Shown here: in pieces, positions 8,001 to 15,943 of the stretch
Layout of the letters: each line of letters begins with the position of its first letter
Numbering within the stretch: position 1 is the stretch's first letter
Assembly (NCBI RefSeq): GCF_023015985.1
Contig: NZ_JALKAO010000006.1
Location: 124,001-188,000, forward strand
Direction of reading: 5' to 3'
Length of the DNA: 64,000 nucleotides
Source: Marivita sp. S6314
GTDB lineage: Bacteria; Pseudomonadota; Alphaproteobacteria; Rhodobacterales; Rhodobacteraceae
Notes under the pieces: generated by a model
Database searches by the model: none
The model's input: the letters and a program-made list of their open reading frames with translations, nothing else
Told to the model about the DNA's origin: nothing
Position numbers and translations under genes: made by a program

Positions 8001-9395
8001 ATGCCCAATGCACTGGCTACCCTTGCGCTGGCAATCTGGCCGGTCGTGACGGTGGTCCTCTTTTTAAAGCTTCCGCCGGGGCGCGCTGTTATCGCGACCC
8101 TGGTGATTGGGTATTTGTTCCTGCCCGAACCACCGGCCGGCTTTGATTTCCCGCTTGTTCCGCCGTTGACCAAACACACGATTCCCGCGCTCAGTGCGCT
8201 TGTCATGTGGATCTGGATGTACGGCCATGACAAGAATTTCCTGCCGCGATCTCCGGTGGTGAACGTGCTGTTTCTGCTCTTTGTCTTCAGCCCGATCGCG
8301 ACAACCGTCTTGAACACGGAACCGGTGGAATGGGGGCAGTTTCAAATCCAGGGGATGAGTGTTCGCGATGCGTTGGCCATCGTGATCCAGCAAGTGCTGC
8401 TGATTATCCCGTTCCTGCTGGCCCGGCGGTTCCTGTCGACCGCCGATGATCAGCGCGATTTGATGTATGCGTTTGTGATCGGCGGATTGCTGTATGCGAT
8501 CCCGATGCTGATCGAGATCCGGCTCTCACCGCAGTTGAATTTCTGGATTTACGGATACTACCAGCACGACTTTATCCAAACCATGCGGTTTGGCGGCTTC
8601 CGCCCGATGGTCTTCTTGTATCACGGCATCTGGGCCGCGTTCTTTATGCTGATGGCAATACTGGCCGCCTACGCGCTGTGGCGAACAGAAAAGACCGGAA
8701 AACCGTGGAAATTACTCATCGCTGCGCTTTTTCTGACGGGGATTCTGGTGCTGGCCAAGTCACTGGGCGCGTGGATTTTTGCAGCGGTGCTGATTCCGGT
8801 TGTCGTGTTCTTTGGGTCGCGTTGGCAGATGCGGCTGGCAATCTTTATCGCGGCGTTTGCGATTGCCTACCCGGCGCTGAAAGGTCTTGACCTTGTTCCG
8901 CAGGATCGACTTCTGGAATATGCCGAAGGCATTGATCCGGCCCGCGCCCAATCGCTGGGGTTCCGGTTTGGTAACGAAAATCTGTTGCTGGAGCGGGCAA
9001 GCGAAAAACCCCTGTTCGGCTGGGGCAATTACGACCGCAATCAAATCATGGACCCGGCCACCGGGGATATTGAAACCGTCACGGATGGCCGGTGGGTGAT
9101 CCTGATCGGGCAATTTGGCTGGCTTGGGTTTCTTGCGGAGTTCGGTCTTTTGGTGTTGCCCGTGTTCATGCTCTGGCGCGAAACGCGGTACCGCACACCC
9201 GAGAGTTATTCCCTTCTGATCGTTCCAATGTCGCTGATGCTCGCCATCAACGTGTTCGACATGTTGCCCAATGCGACACTGACCCCCCTGACATGGCTGA
9301 TGGCGGGTGCGCTGACCGGATATGCAGAAACGCTGAAGAAAACGCGCCATTCTTACCCAACAGCAGAACGGCTTGAATGGAAGCCGGTTCTTTAG
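8001..9395 (+). CDS. O-antigen ligase/polymerase-like membrane protein
   Basis: This 464-residue protein consists mostly of hydrophobic segments, roughly ten to twelve of them. A large periplasmic loop lies around residues 300-360 and contains RASEKPLFGWGNYDRN, the R-x6-LFGWG pattern found in the Wzy/WaaL O-antigen ligase superfamily. Such proteins polymerise or transfer undecaprenyl-linked glycans at the periplasmic face. I chose ATG 8001, which follows AGAGGCAGG; an in-frame GTG at 7977 has no ribosome site. It is followed on the same strand by another surface-polysaccharide-type membrane protein, 188 bases on. No glycosyltransferases are nearby, so this is a two-gene fragment of envelope functions between catabolic operons. 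The exact glycan cannot be told. Confidence 0.7.
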   Translation: MPNALATLALAIWPVVTVVLFLKLPPGRAVIATLVIGYLFLPEPPAGFDFPLVPPLTKHTIPALSALVMWIWMYGHDKNFLPRSPVVNVLFLLFVFSPIATTVLNTEPVEWGQFQIQGMSVRDALAIVIQQVLLIIPFLLARRFLSTADDQRDLMYAFVIGGLLYAIPMLIEIRLSPQLNFWIYGYYQHDFIQTMRFGGFRPMVFLYHGIWAAFFMLMAILAAYALWRTEKTGKPWKLLIAALFLTGILVLAKSLGAWIFAAVLIPVVVFFGSRWQMRLAIFIAAFAIAYPALKGLDLVPQDRLLEYAEGIDPARAQSLGFRFGNENLLLERASEKPLFGWGNYDRNQIMDPATGDIETVTDGRWVILIGQFGWLGFLAEFGLLVLPVFMLWRETRYRTPESYSLLIVPMSLMLAINVFDMLPNATLTPLTWLMAGALTGYAETLKKTRHSYPTAERLEWKPVL

Positions 9396-9583
9396 GAAAA
9401 GCGTGTGACTCTGTCTGCGTTCTTGCCGCCGATTGTCCGCGATTCAGACATTGGCGGACCTCACGCATATTCTGCACCTGACCTTACGTAACACACTGTT
9501 TCCACATTGCCTGTTGTGTGATCGTTCAAATTCTATGTACTTAGGGGCATCGGTGTGGGGCCGTAACGTAGATCAGTGTTTTA

Positions 9584-11608
9584 GTGACAACCCAGACCAA
9601 CCCAGATTCCCGGGCGATTTTGCATATCCCAGACACGGCGTCCTCGCGCGCTGAAGTCCGGCAATTCCTGCTGGCTCTTGCAGGGCTGGCCTTTGTGTTG
9701 TCCACGCTTGGGACACGCGACGGCGGGCCGATGGCCTTTGCGGCGGACATCGTGCTTGTGCTGTGCGGCGGCTGGTGCGCCAATCAACTGATCCGTGGCT
9801 TCGACGTTTTCAAAGAGCAGGTCATCTGCGTTCTGCAAGCCTACTTTGTCGGGTTGCTATGTTGCTCTGTCGTGCTTTTCGTGGCGGGCTGGCTGGTTTT
9901 TCTGCCCAGTGAATACCTACACCTCGGGCAGTCGCTTATGTTTGCTGCGACCTTTAGCACGAATTTCGAACTGGCCCTTCTGCCACATGCCGTTCAACTG
10001 CGGTTTGATGGATTGCTGGATCACCTTTGGGTCCCGGCCCTGATCGCGCAATGCTGCGCAATCCTTGCGGCGGTGTTCTGGATGTGTCGAAAGAACACGT
10101 TCAGATTGCTGCTTATCTTAGGCCTCTTAGCCACAGGCTCATTGTCCGTATCGAGTTCGGATTCTCCAATCGTTCAACTCTTGCCCATCGGCGGCCTTTG
10201 GGCCTTTCTGTTCGGCGCGATCCCGTTCTTTGCGTCAAACAGGTATCCCGTTCTCAGATACGCATTGATCCTTGGGATCGTGAACCTGTTGACCGGTATT
10301 CTGGCCGTCACGGCCATGGGCGACACGTTGTTCGCAAGGGCCTTCTTTGCAGTCGGAATCGCGTTTCTGTATCTCGGCAGCCGCCCTTTCGCATCGCGCA
10401 AGGGTGAAACCGAGCGCCGCCGCAGATGGTTCGGGATGGCGTTGCACATGTTCCTGTGGGCCATTCCTCTGGCCCAATTGACCGCCGCGCTTGACGTCAT
10501 GGACCCAAGCAAACCGAATTTCACGGCCTTGATGATGCCGTGTCTGCTGCTCGCCCTGATGTCGTGGTCACTGTGGCAACGGATTGAGGGCAAACTGCAA
10601 CTCAGCCGCGTTACACCGACGGCCGTGATAGCCGGTATTCTCTTGGCGAACGGGGTCATCAGCTTCAGTGCTCAAGGTATGCAGCTGCGCTTCGCGGAGC
10701 AAAGCTCGGCCTATATCCACGCGCTGGGCGCAAATGACCTGTCGACCCGGTGTCCGATCCAGACAAGCGGACCCCTGGCTGGCCTGCATGTATGTGAACT
10801 TGGCCCCAAGGGACCACCCAAAGCGCTGGTTTGGGGGGATCACCAATTGGTGGCAATGAAAGCCGGTTTTGCAGAAGCGGCGCGGCGCGCAAAGGTTTCA
10901 ACGATACTGGTCGCGCAGCCCAATTGCGTGCCTTTGGACGGCCTGCAAACGCGGTTTGCGTCGGCAGATACCTTGAGTGGCAGAAGCTGTGATCAGCAAT
11001 CCGCGCAAGTCCTGCAAGCCCTTCCCCATCTGAACAGCATCCGACATGTCACGCTGGTTGCGGATTGGCTTTACTATCTTGGGGACAGGAACGCCGAATT
11101 CAGACCGAAACCCGTGGTCCGGCTTGGCCCCGTTGACGGAACACCGCTCAACACCGCGCATCAGCCCGACTATGTTGCGACGGCGTTAGAGCAAACGGTC
11201 AAGGCTTTGATCGACAACCAGGTGCGCGTGTCCGTGCTGCGGCAGGTGCCGGCCTTCCCGCAGTTCGATGCGGAAACAGCCGCGCGCGCCAATACCCCGG
11301 GGCACTGGTTGTACCAAGGCATGCCACAGCTTGCCGATGTCGTGTCCAAGGGTCGCGCGATCAAGCGCCATGCAAAAGCCGACGACATGTTCCGTCGGCT
11401 GTCGACCACCGGGGCGCTGACCTATGTCGACACATGGTCTACGTTCTGCACATCGCAGCGCTGCACCGCGCGCGGCGGACTGTCCAGTGATTATGTGACA
11501 TCCACATTGCTCACGACATCCGGTGCACTGTCGATGAGCCGCATTCTCGAAGATGACCTCAAGCGCGCGCGAACCCACACCGCGCTGCGGCGCGGATACG
11601 GAAGCTAA
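9584..11608 (+). CDS. Acyltransferase-3/SGNH-like membrane protein, apparently catalytically degenerate
   Basis: The 674-residue product has about ten hydrophobic helices in its first 370 residues, then a soluble C-terminal domain. The layout is that of OafA-like acyltransferases fused to an SGNH hydrolase domain, which acetylate surface glycans. The usual catalytic marks are missing. The SGNH nucleophile block WGDSHA reads WGDHQL, the C-terminal D-x2-HLS-x2-GA block ends LLTTSGA with no histidine, and the acyltransferase helix usually reading LHTWSLAVEEQ is replaced by LDHLWVPALIAQ. The start is a GTG at 9584 with a weak ribosome site. It follows an O-antigen-ligase-like gene on the same strand. 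I infer descent from this family by layout and motif position; an active enzyme with different chemistry is possible. Confidence 0.55.
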   Translation: MTTQTNPDSRAILHIPDTASSRAEVRQFLLALAGLAFVLSTLGTRDGGPMAFAADIVLVLCGGWCANQLIRGFDVFKEQVICVLQAYFVGLLCCSVVLFVAGWLVFLPSEYLHLGQSLMFAATFSTNFELALLPHAVQLRFDGLLDHLWVPALIAQCCAILAAVFWMCRKNTFRLLLILGLLATGSLSVSSSDSPIVQLLPIGGLWAFLFGAIPFFASNRYPVLRYALILGIVNLLTGILAVTAMGDTLFARAFFAVGIAFLYLGSRPFASRKGETERRRRWFGMALHMFLWAIPLAQLTAALDVMDPSKPNFTALMMPCLLLALMSWSLWQRIEGKLQLSRVTPTAVIAGILLANGVISFSAQGMQLRFAEQSSAYIHALGANDLSTRCPIQTSGPLAGLHVCELGPKGPPKALVWGDHQLVAMKAGFAEAARRAKVSTILVAQPNCVPLDGLQTRFASADTLSGRSCDQQSAQVLQALPHLNSIRHVTLVADWLYYLGDRNAEFRPKPVVRLGPVDGTPLNTAHQPDYVATALEQTVKALIDNQVRVSVLRQVPAFPQFDAETAARANTPGHWLYQGMPQLADVVSKGRAIKRHAKADDMFRRLSTTGALTYVDTWSTFCTSQRCTARGGLSSDYVTSTLLTTSGALSMSRILEDDLKRARTHTALRRGYGS

Positions 11609-11626
11609 CAAACGGCAAGCGCCCGG

Positions 11627-12628
11627 TCAGGCGGCTTCGGTTTCCATCAACTCTTTCCAGCGATGGCAGGACACGTCATGCCCGGACCCAACGGTTTCCA
11701 ACGTGGGCTCCACCCGTTTGCAGTGATCAATCGCAAACGGACAGCGTGTATGGAACTTGCATCCCGACGGCTGATTGGTCGGTGACGGAATTTCCCCGGT
11801 GAGCTTTTGCGCGGACCCGCGATCATCCGGATCAAGTGACGGAATCGCAGAAAACAGGGCCTTGGTGTAAGGATGCCGTGGCGCTTCAAACAGTTTGCGG
11901 GTCGGCGCGGTTTCCACCAGTCGGCCCAGATACATCACCGCAACGTGGTCACAAGTATGGGCCACAACGGACAGGTCATGGCTAATGAACAAAAAGGTCA
12001 GACCCATCTCTGCCTGAATCTGTTTGAGCAGGTTCAGGACATCGGCCTGGATCGACACATCCAAAGCCGCTACGCTTTCATCCGCCACAATAAACTTGGG
12101 CGCAGACACAAGAGCGCGCGCAATCGAGATCCTTTGCCGTTGCCCACCGGAAAACGCGTGTGGGAAACGGCGCAGGTGTTCGAGGTTCAACCGGCACTTG
12201 GCCGCAATCTCACGCACACGCGCGTCGGTTTCTTCGCGTGACTTGGTCAGCTTCATCACTTCCAACGGTTCGGCAATGATGTCCCGCACGGTCATGCGCG
12301 GGCTCAGCGCTGCATAAGGGTCCTGAAAGATCAGCTGCGCCCGTTTGCGGTAGTCCTTGAGCTGTTCCTTGGTGATGTTCTCAAGATCGTAATCGACCTC
12401 TCCATCACTGTAATGCGCGCCACCCGCCGTGATCGGTGCGGCCTTGAGAAGCGCGCGGCCCAGCGTGGTCTTTCCGGACCCGCTTTCCCCGACCAGCCCG
12501 AAGAACGATCCCTTTTCGATGTCGAGTGACACGTTGTCGACGGCTTTCAACACCTGCTTATTGAACAAACCTCCGCCGATTTGGAACCCGACAGACAGAT
12601 TCTTGGCGCGGATCAGGACGTCGCTCAT
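11627..12628 (-). CDS. Oligopeptide-type ABC transporter ATP-binding protein (OppF/DppF-like)
   Basis: This 333-residue ATPase is the second of the pair energising the importer encoded leftward from 17983. It has Walker A GESGSGKTT, signature FSGGQRQRISIARAL and Walker B KFIVADESVAALD. The C-terminal oligo_HPY extension carries GCKFHTRCPFAIDHC, whose cysteines may bind an Fe-S cluster as in Opp/Dpp ATPases. The ATG at 12628 overlaps the TGA of the upstream ATPase by four bases (ATGA), which fixes the start. It is the last gene of the operon and ends 19 bases from the convergent end of the acyltransferase-like gene. The substrate is inferred as a phosphonate or phosphonate ester only from the linked monoester hydrolase. 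Confidence 0.93.
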   Translation of the reverse strand: MSDVLIRAKNLSVGFQIGGGLFNKQVLKAVDNVSLDIEKGSFFGLVGESGSGKTTLGRALLKAAPITAGGAHYSDGEVDYDLENITKEQLKDYRKRAQLIFQDPYAALSPRMTVRDIIAEPLEVMKLTKSREETDARVREIAAKCRLNLEHLRRFPHAFSGGQRQRISIARALVSAPKFIVADESVAALDVSIQADVLNLLKQIQAEMGLTFLFISHDLSVVAHTCDHVAVMYLGRLVETAPTRKLFEAPRHPYTKALFSAIPSLDPDDRGSAQKLTGEIPSPTNQPSGCKFHTRCPFAIDHCKRVEPTLETVGSGHDVSCHRWKELMETEAA

Positions 12629-13620
12629 GCGGGCACCTCGTCGTAGATGTGGCAAGCCACGCTGTGAGAATCATCAATGGCGTGATTGACGGGGATCGCG
12701 CGTTTGCAGACATCCCCGACAACCTGCGCACAGCGCGTGTGGAAGACACAGCCCGAGGGACGCTCAAGCGGCGACGGGATATCCCCCGGCACAGGCGTCA
12801 AGGGCGCGTCGATATCGTCCAGCTTGGGCAAGGCGGCAAGCAAGCCCTGCGTGTAGGGGTGTTTCGGGTTCCGGATCACCTCGCGCACCGGGCCTTCCTC
12901 GATCAACCGGCCCAGATACATCACATTCACCTTATCCGCCGTCTGGGCCACAACGCCCAGGTCATGGGTGATGAACACGATCCCCATGTGAAATTCGTCG
13001 ACAAGATCTTTCATCAGGTCGATCACCTGCGCCTGAATGGTCACATCCAATGCCGTGGTCGGTTCATCCGCGATCAGCAATTGGGGTTGCGTCGACAGCG
13101 CCATCGCAATCATCGCGCGCTGCCGCATGCCACCGGACAATTCAAAGGCATACTGGTCAAACCGCTTGGCCGCATCCGAGATACCCACCCGGTCCAACAT
13201 CTCGACCGAAATGTTCTTGGCCTGCTGCTTGGAATAGTCGCCGTGCAGCTGAAGCTGCTCCACCATTTGCTTACCAATGGTGATCGCAGGCGCGAAACTG
13301 GCCATCGGCTCCTGAAAGATCATAGAAACTGCGCCACCGCGGACGATGTTCAGGTCTTTCGGAGTCTTCAGCGACAGAACATCGACCGATCCAGTGTCCG
13401 TGTGCAAGGTGATCTTGCTTTCCGGCGTATAGACCGCGTTCTTGGCGTTAAGATGCATCAGCGCTTTTGCCGTGACGGATTTGCCTGACCCGGATTCCCC
13501 GACCAATCCCATCACTTCGCCTTTGTTGAGCGAAAAGCTGACATTGTCGACAGCGGTGATCAGCCCTTCGTCCGTGCGGAATTTGAGCGTCAGGTTTTCT
13601 ACTTCAATCAGCGCTGTCAT
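12625..13620 (-). CDS. Oligopeptide-type ABC transporter ATP-binding protein (OppD/DppD-like)
   Basis: The 331-residue ATPase has Walker A GESGSGKSVT near residue 40, Q-loop FQEPMASF, signature LSGGMRQRAMIAMAL, Walker B LLIADEPTTALD and a C-terminal GCVFHTRC region of the oligo_HPY type. It pairs with the OppF-like ATPase downstream and couples ATP hydrolysis to solute import. Its start overlaps the permease stop by four bases, and its stop overlaps the next start, so translation is coupled along the operon. Nothing in it indicates the substrate. Confidence 0.94.
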   Translation of the reverse strand: MTALIEVENLTLKFRTDEGLITAVDNVSFSLNKGEVMGLVGESGSGKSVTAKALMHLNAKNAVYTPESKITLHTDTGSVDVLSLKTPKDLNIVRGGAVSMIFQEPMASFAPAITIGKQMVEQLQLHGDYSKQQAKNISVEMLDRVGISDAAKRFDQYAFELSGGMRQRAMIAMALSTQPQLLIADEPTTALDVTIQAQVIDLMKDLVDEFHMGIVFITHDLGVVAQTADKVNVMYLGRLIEEGPVREVIRNPKHPYTQGLLAALPKLDDIDAPLTPVPGDIPSPLERPSGCVFHTRCAQVVGDVCKRAIPVNHAIDDSHSVACHIYDEVPA

Positions 13621-14816
13621 TTGTTGTTATCCGAGTAAGGGTCCGCAGCGTCGCGCAAGCCGTCGCCGACAAATACAAAGGCCATCACCAGCGCGATGAA
13701 AAAGATCACCGGGATGAAGTACCATTGGTAGTTCAAAAGCACGTCCGCGCTTGTCACATTCTGAAGCATCACGCCAAGGCTGTTCACCGGGTCTTTCAGA
13801 CCAAGGCCGATGAAAGACAGCGCCGTTTCAGACAGCACCATGTACGGGAAGGAAATCACCAGATCGACGATGATGTAGCTGGTGAAACTGGGCAGCAGAT
13901 GCCGTCGGATTGTGTGGCCGGAGGACGCTCCGCAGAGTTGTGCAGCCAGCACGTATTCCTGATTGCGTTCCGTGAGAAGGTGCGTGCGCACCCGTCGTGC
14001 CAAGGTGGGCCAGCCGATCAGTCCCAGTATCAGGGATATGTAGAAGAACCGTTGTTCCGCCGTCATCTCGGGCGGCATAAAGGCCGCGACCGCCATGAAC
14101 AGCGGGATGGCGGGCACTGTTCGGACGGCATCTGTGATCATCTGTAAGAAACTGTCGATCCACCCCCCGTAATACCCGGATATCCCCCCGATCACGAGCG
14201 CCAGAACAAAGGCGATGAACACGCCGATGGTCCCGACTTTCAAAGAGGTCCAGATCGCATGGAAGGTACGCGAAAAGATATCCTTGCCACTGGCATCGGT
14301 GCCGAAGACGTGGACAAAGCCCTCTTGTGTGCCGAACAGATGGGTGTCCATCGGGATAAACCCGAACAGTTTGTAATCCCAACCTTCGACAAAAAAGTAG
14401 ACGTAGTTCCGTTGGTCCTCGTTCACGGTTGTGACCCACCGGAAATTGGTGGCCAAAGACCGTTCGCGTTCCACGGCGTGCACAAACGGGCGCATCGAAC
14501 AGCCGTTTACATCGCAGAACATCGGGATCTGCGGCGCGCCGTTCAGATACTCATCGTTCTTGCCCGCAATCGTCGGATCATAGGGCGACAGGAACGGCGC
14601 GAAAATCCCGGAGAGGATCAGGACCGCCAGAATACAAGCCGCCACCATCGCGGCGCGCTGTTTCTTGAAGCGTGCCCAGATCAGCTGACCTTGCGACGCG
14701 GTGAAATACGCCTCTTTCGACCGGCGTTCGACCGCGCTTTCGGTTTCGACAATGGCCACGTTCGGACCGGTGGTTTCGGCCAGGTTCGGCTTGAGCGGAT
14801 CAGGAGTGCTGTTCAT
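13617..14816 (-). CDS. Oligopeptide-type ABC transporter permease (OppC-like)
   Basis: This 399-residue inner-membrane permease has one N-terminal helix (about residues 58-78), a long periplasmic insertion, then five helices. The cytoplasmic EAA-like loop (VLAAQLCGASSGHTIRRH) contacts the ATPases. It belongs to the BPD_transp_1 family and is larger than standard OppC (about 300 residues) because of the insertion at roughly residues 85-170, which contains FCDVNGCSMRPF with two cysteines. An insertion of this type is seen in some large OppC/YejE-like permeases. The start at 14816 is four bases from the OppB stop. It works with the OppB-like partner as a heterodimeric channel. Confidence 0.92.
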   Translation of the reverse strand: MNSTPDPLKPNLAETTGPNVAIVETESAVERRSKEAYFTASQGQLIWARFKKQRAAMVAACILAVLILSGIFAPFLSPYDPTIAGKNDEYLNGAPQIPMFCDVNGCSMRPFVHAVERERSLATNFRWVTTVNEDQRNYVYFFVEGWDYKLFGFIPMDTHLFGTQEGFVHVFGTDASGKDIFSRTFHAIWTSLKVGTIGVFIAFVLALVIGGISGYYGGWIDSFLQMITDAVRTVPAIPLFMAVAAFMPPEMTAEQRFFYISLILGLIGWPTLARRVRTHLLTERNQEYVLAAQLCGASSGHTIRRHLLPSFTSYIIVDLVISFPYMVLSETALSFIGLGLKDPVNSLGVMLQNVTSADVLLNYQWYFIPVIFFIALVMAFVFVGDGLRDAADPYSDNNK

Positions 14817-14820
14817 GGCC

Positions 14821-15825
14821 TTACCTCACAATGCTCTTGCGGACACGCGGATCAAGCACCGCAAGCAACACGTCCGTCAGGAAATTGAGCGTCACGATAG
14901 ACGCCGTGAGAAGGAAGATGATCGCGCCTGCCAGCTGCTGGTCGTTTGACCGGGCAAGCGCCTCGATCAACAACGCGCCGGCGTCGGTCAGAACAAGGAT
15001 CAGCGCGACAATCGGCAATTCGTTGAAAATCCGGTTCAGGTCAAACCCCAGACTGTTCACAATCGGGCCCAGCGCATGCCGCGCCGGATAGTTCCACAAG
15101 AGCTTACGCCCATGCACACCTCGTGCGGCCGCCGCTGTGACATAAAGCTTGCCGATCTCATCCGACATCAAGGCCCGCACTGTCTGCAGGGCGAACGCGG
15201 TTGCCGACCAGCCCAGGATAAAGATGGGCAACCAGGCATTGCTCATCAGGTCAAGAAACCTGTCAAAACTCCATGGCGCATCCCGATATTCGGCCGAGAA
15301 CAGACCCGTCATCGTATCCCCGAAATACACCGTCGAGAATAACATGATCATCAGGGCCAAAAGGAAGTTCGGCATCGCCAGCCCAAGGTAGCTGAAGATC
15401 CGCAATGTGTTGTTCAGGATGGCATTGTCAGACGCCGCAGCGATGATGCCAACAGGCAGCGCAATGGCATAAGCCAGTGTGAGCGACGCAAGGCATAGCC
15501 CCAGCGAAATCCAGAACTTATCGCCAAGAAGCTGGGCAATGTTCACGCGTAGAATACAGCTGTCGCCAAATTCGCCCTGAAAGGCACCGACAATCCATTT
15601 GCCCCATCTTTCAAGAAATGGCCGGTCTAGCCCTAGGCGGATGCGTTCGTTTTCGATGTCTGCAACCGAGATGCCCGACCCCTGGGTGTTCTTGAATGCG
15701 AGATAACGCTCGGCACAGTCGCCCGGCACAAGCTCCATCAGCGAGAAGACAACCAAGGAGACAATGATCAACGTGATCATCGCCAGTACGGCACGCGTCA
15801 GCACAAAACGTGCGAAGTTCAGCAT
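14821..15825 (-). CDS. Oligopeptide-type ABC transporter permease (OppB-like)
   Basis: The 334-residue permease has an N-terminal helix at about residues 10-30, a periplasmic region and five further helices, with an EAA-type loop near VTAAAARGVHGRKLLW. It is the BPD_transp_1 partner of the OppC-like gene, four bases downstream. The ATG at 15825 follows an AGGGGC ribosome site. It is separated from the upstream binding-protein gene by 118 bases holding two stem-loops, which probably set the lower permease level relative to the binding protein. Confidence 0.92.
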   Translation of the reverse strand: MLNFARFVLTRAVLAMITLIIVSLVVFSLMELVPGDCAERYLAFKNTQGSGISVADIENERIRLGLDRPFLERWGKWIVGAFQGEFGDSCILRVNIAQLLGDKFWISLGLCLASLTLAYAIALPVGIIAAASDNAILNNTLRIFSYLGLAMPNFLLALMIMLFSTVYFGDTMTGLFSAEYRDAPWSFDRFLDLMSNAWLPIFILGWSATAFALQTVRALMSDEIGKLYVTAAAARGVHGRKLLWNYPARHALGPIVNSLGFDLNRIFNELPIVALILVLTDAGALLIEALARSNDQQLAGAIIFLLTASIVTLNFLTDVLLAVLDPRVRKSIVR

Positions 15826-15842
15826 GGATTTTGCCCCTGAAG

Positions 15843-15930
15843 GTTGTCTGCGCGCCCGATTTGTTCGGGTTATTTCCAGACAACGGTCTTTCTTTTTTGG
15901 GAGGTGGGCAAGTCAGACATGCCCACCTCC
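15843..15930 (-). other. Two stem-loops between binding-protein and permease genes
   Basis: The first is a nested inverted repeat: GTTGTCTG (15843-15850) pairs with CAGACAAC (15877-15884), enclosing CCCGA (15855-15859) with TCGGG (15865-15869). The second is an 11-base perfect stem, GGAGGTGGGCA (15900-15910) with TGCCCACCTCC (15920-15930), loop of nine. On the minus strand the second stem is followed by A's, not T's, so it is more likely an mRNA-stabilising or processing hairpin than a terminator. Confidence 0.7.
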
Positions 15931-15943
15931 AGTTCAGACAGAC

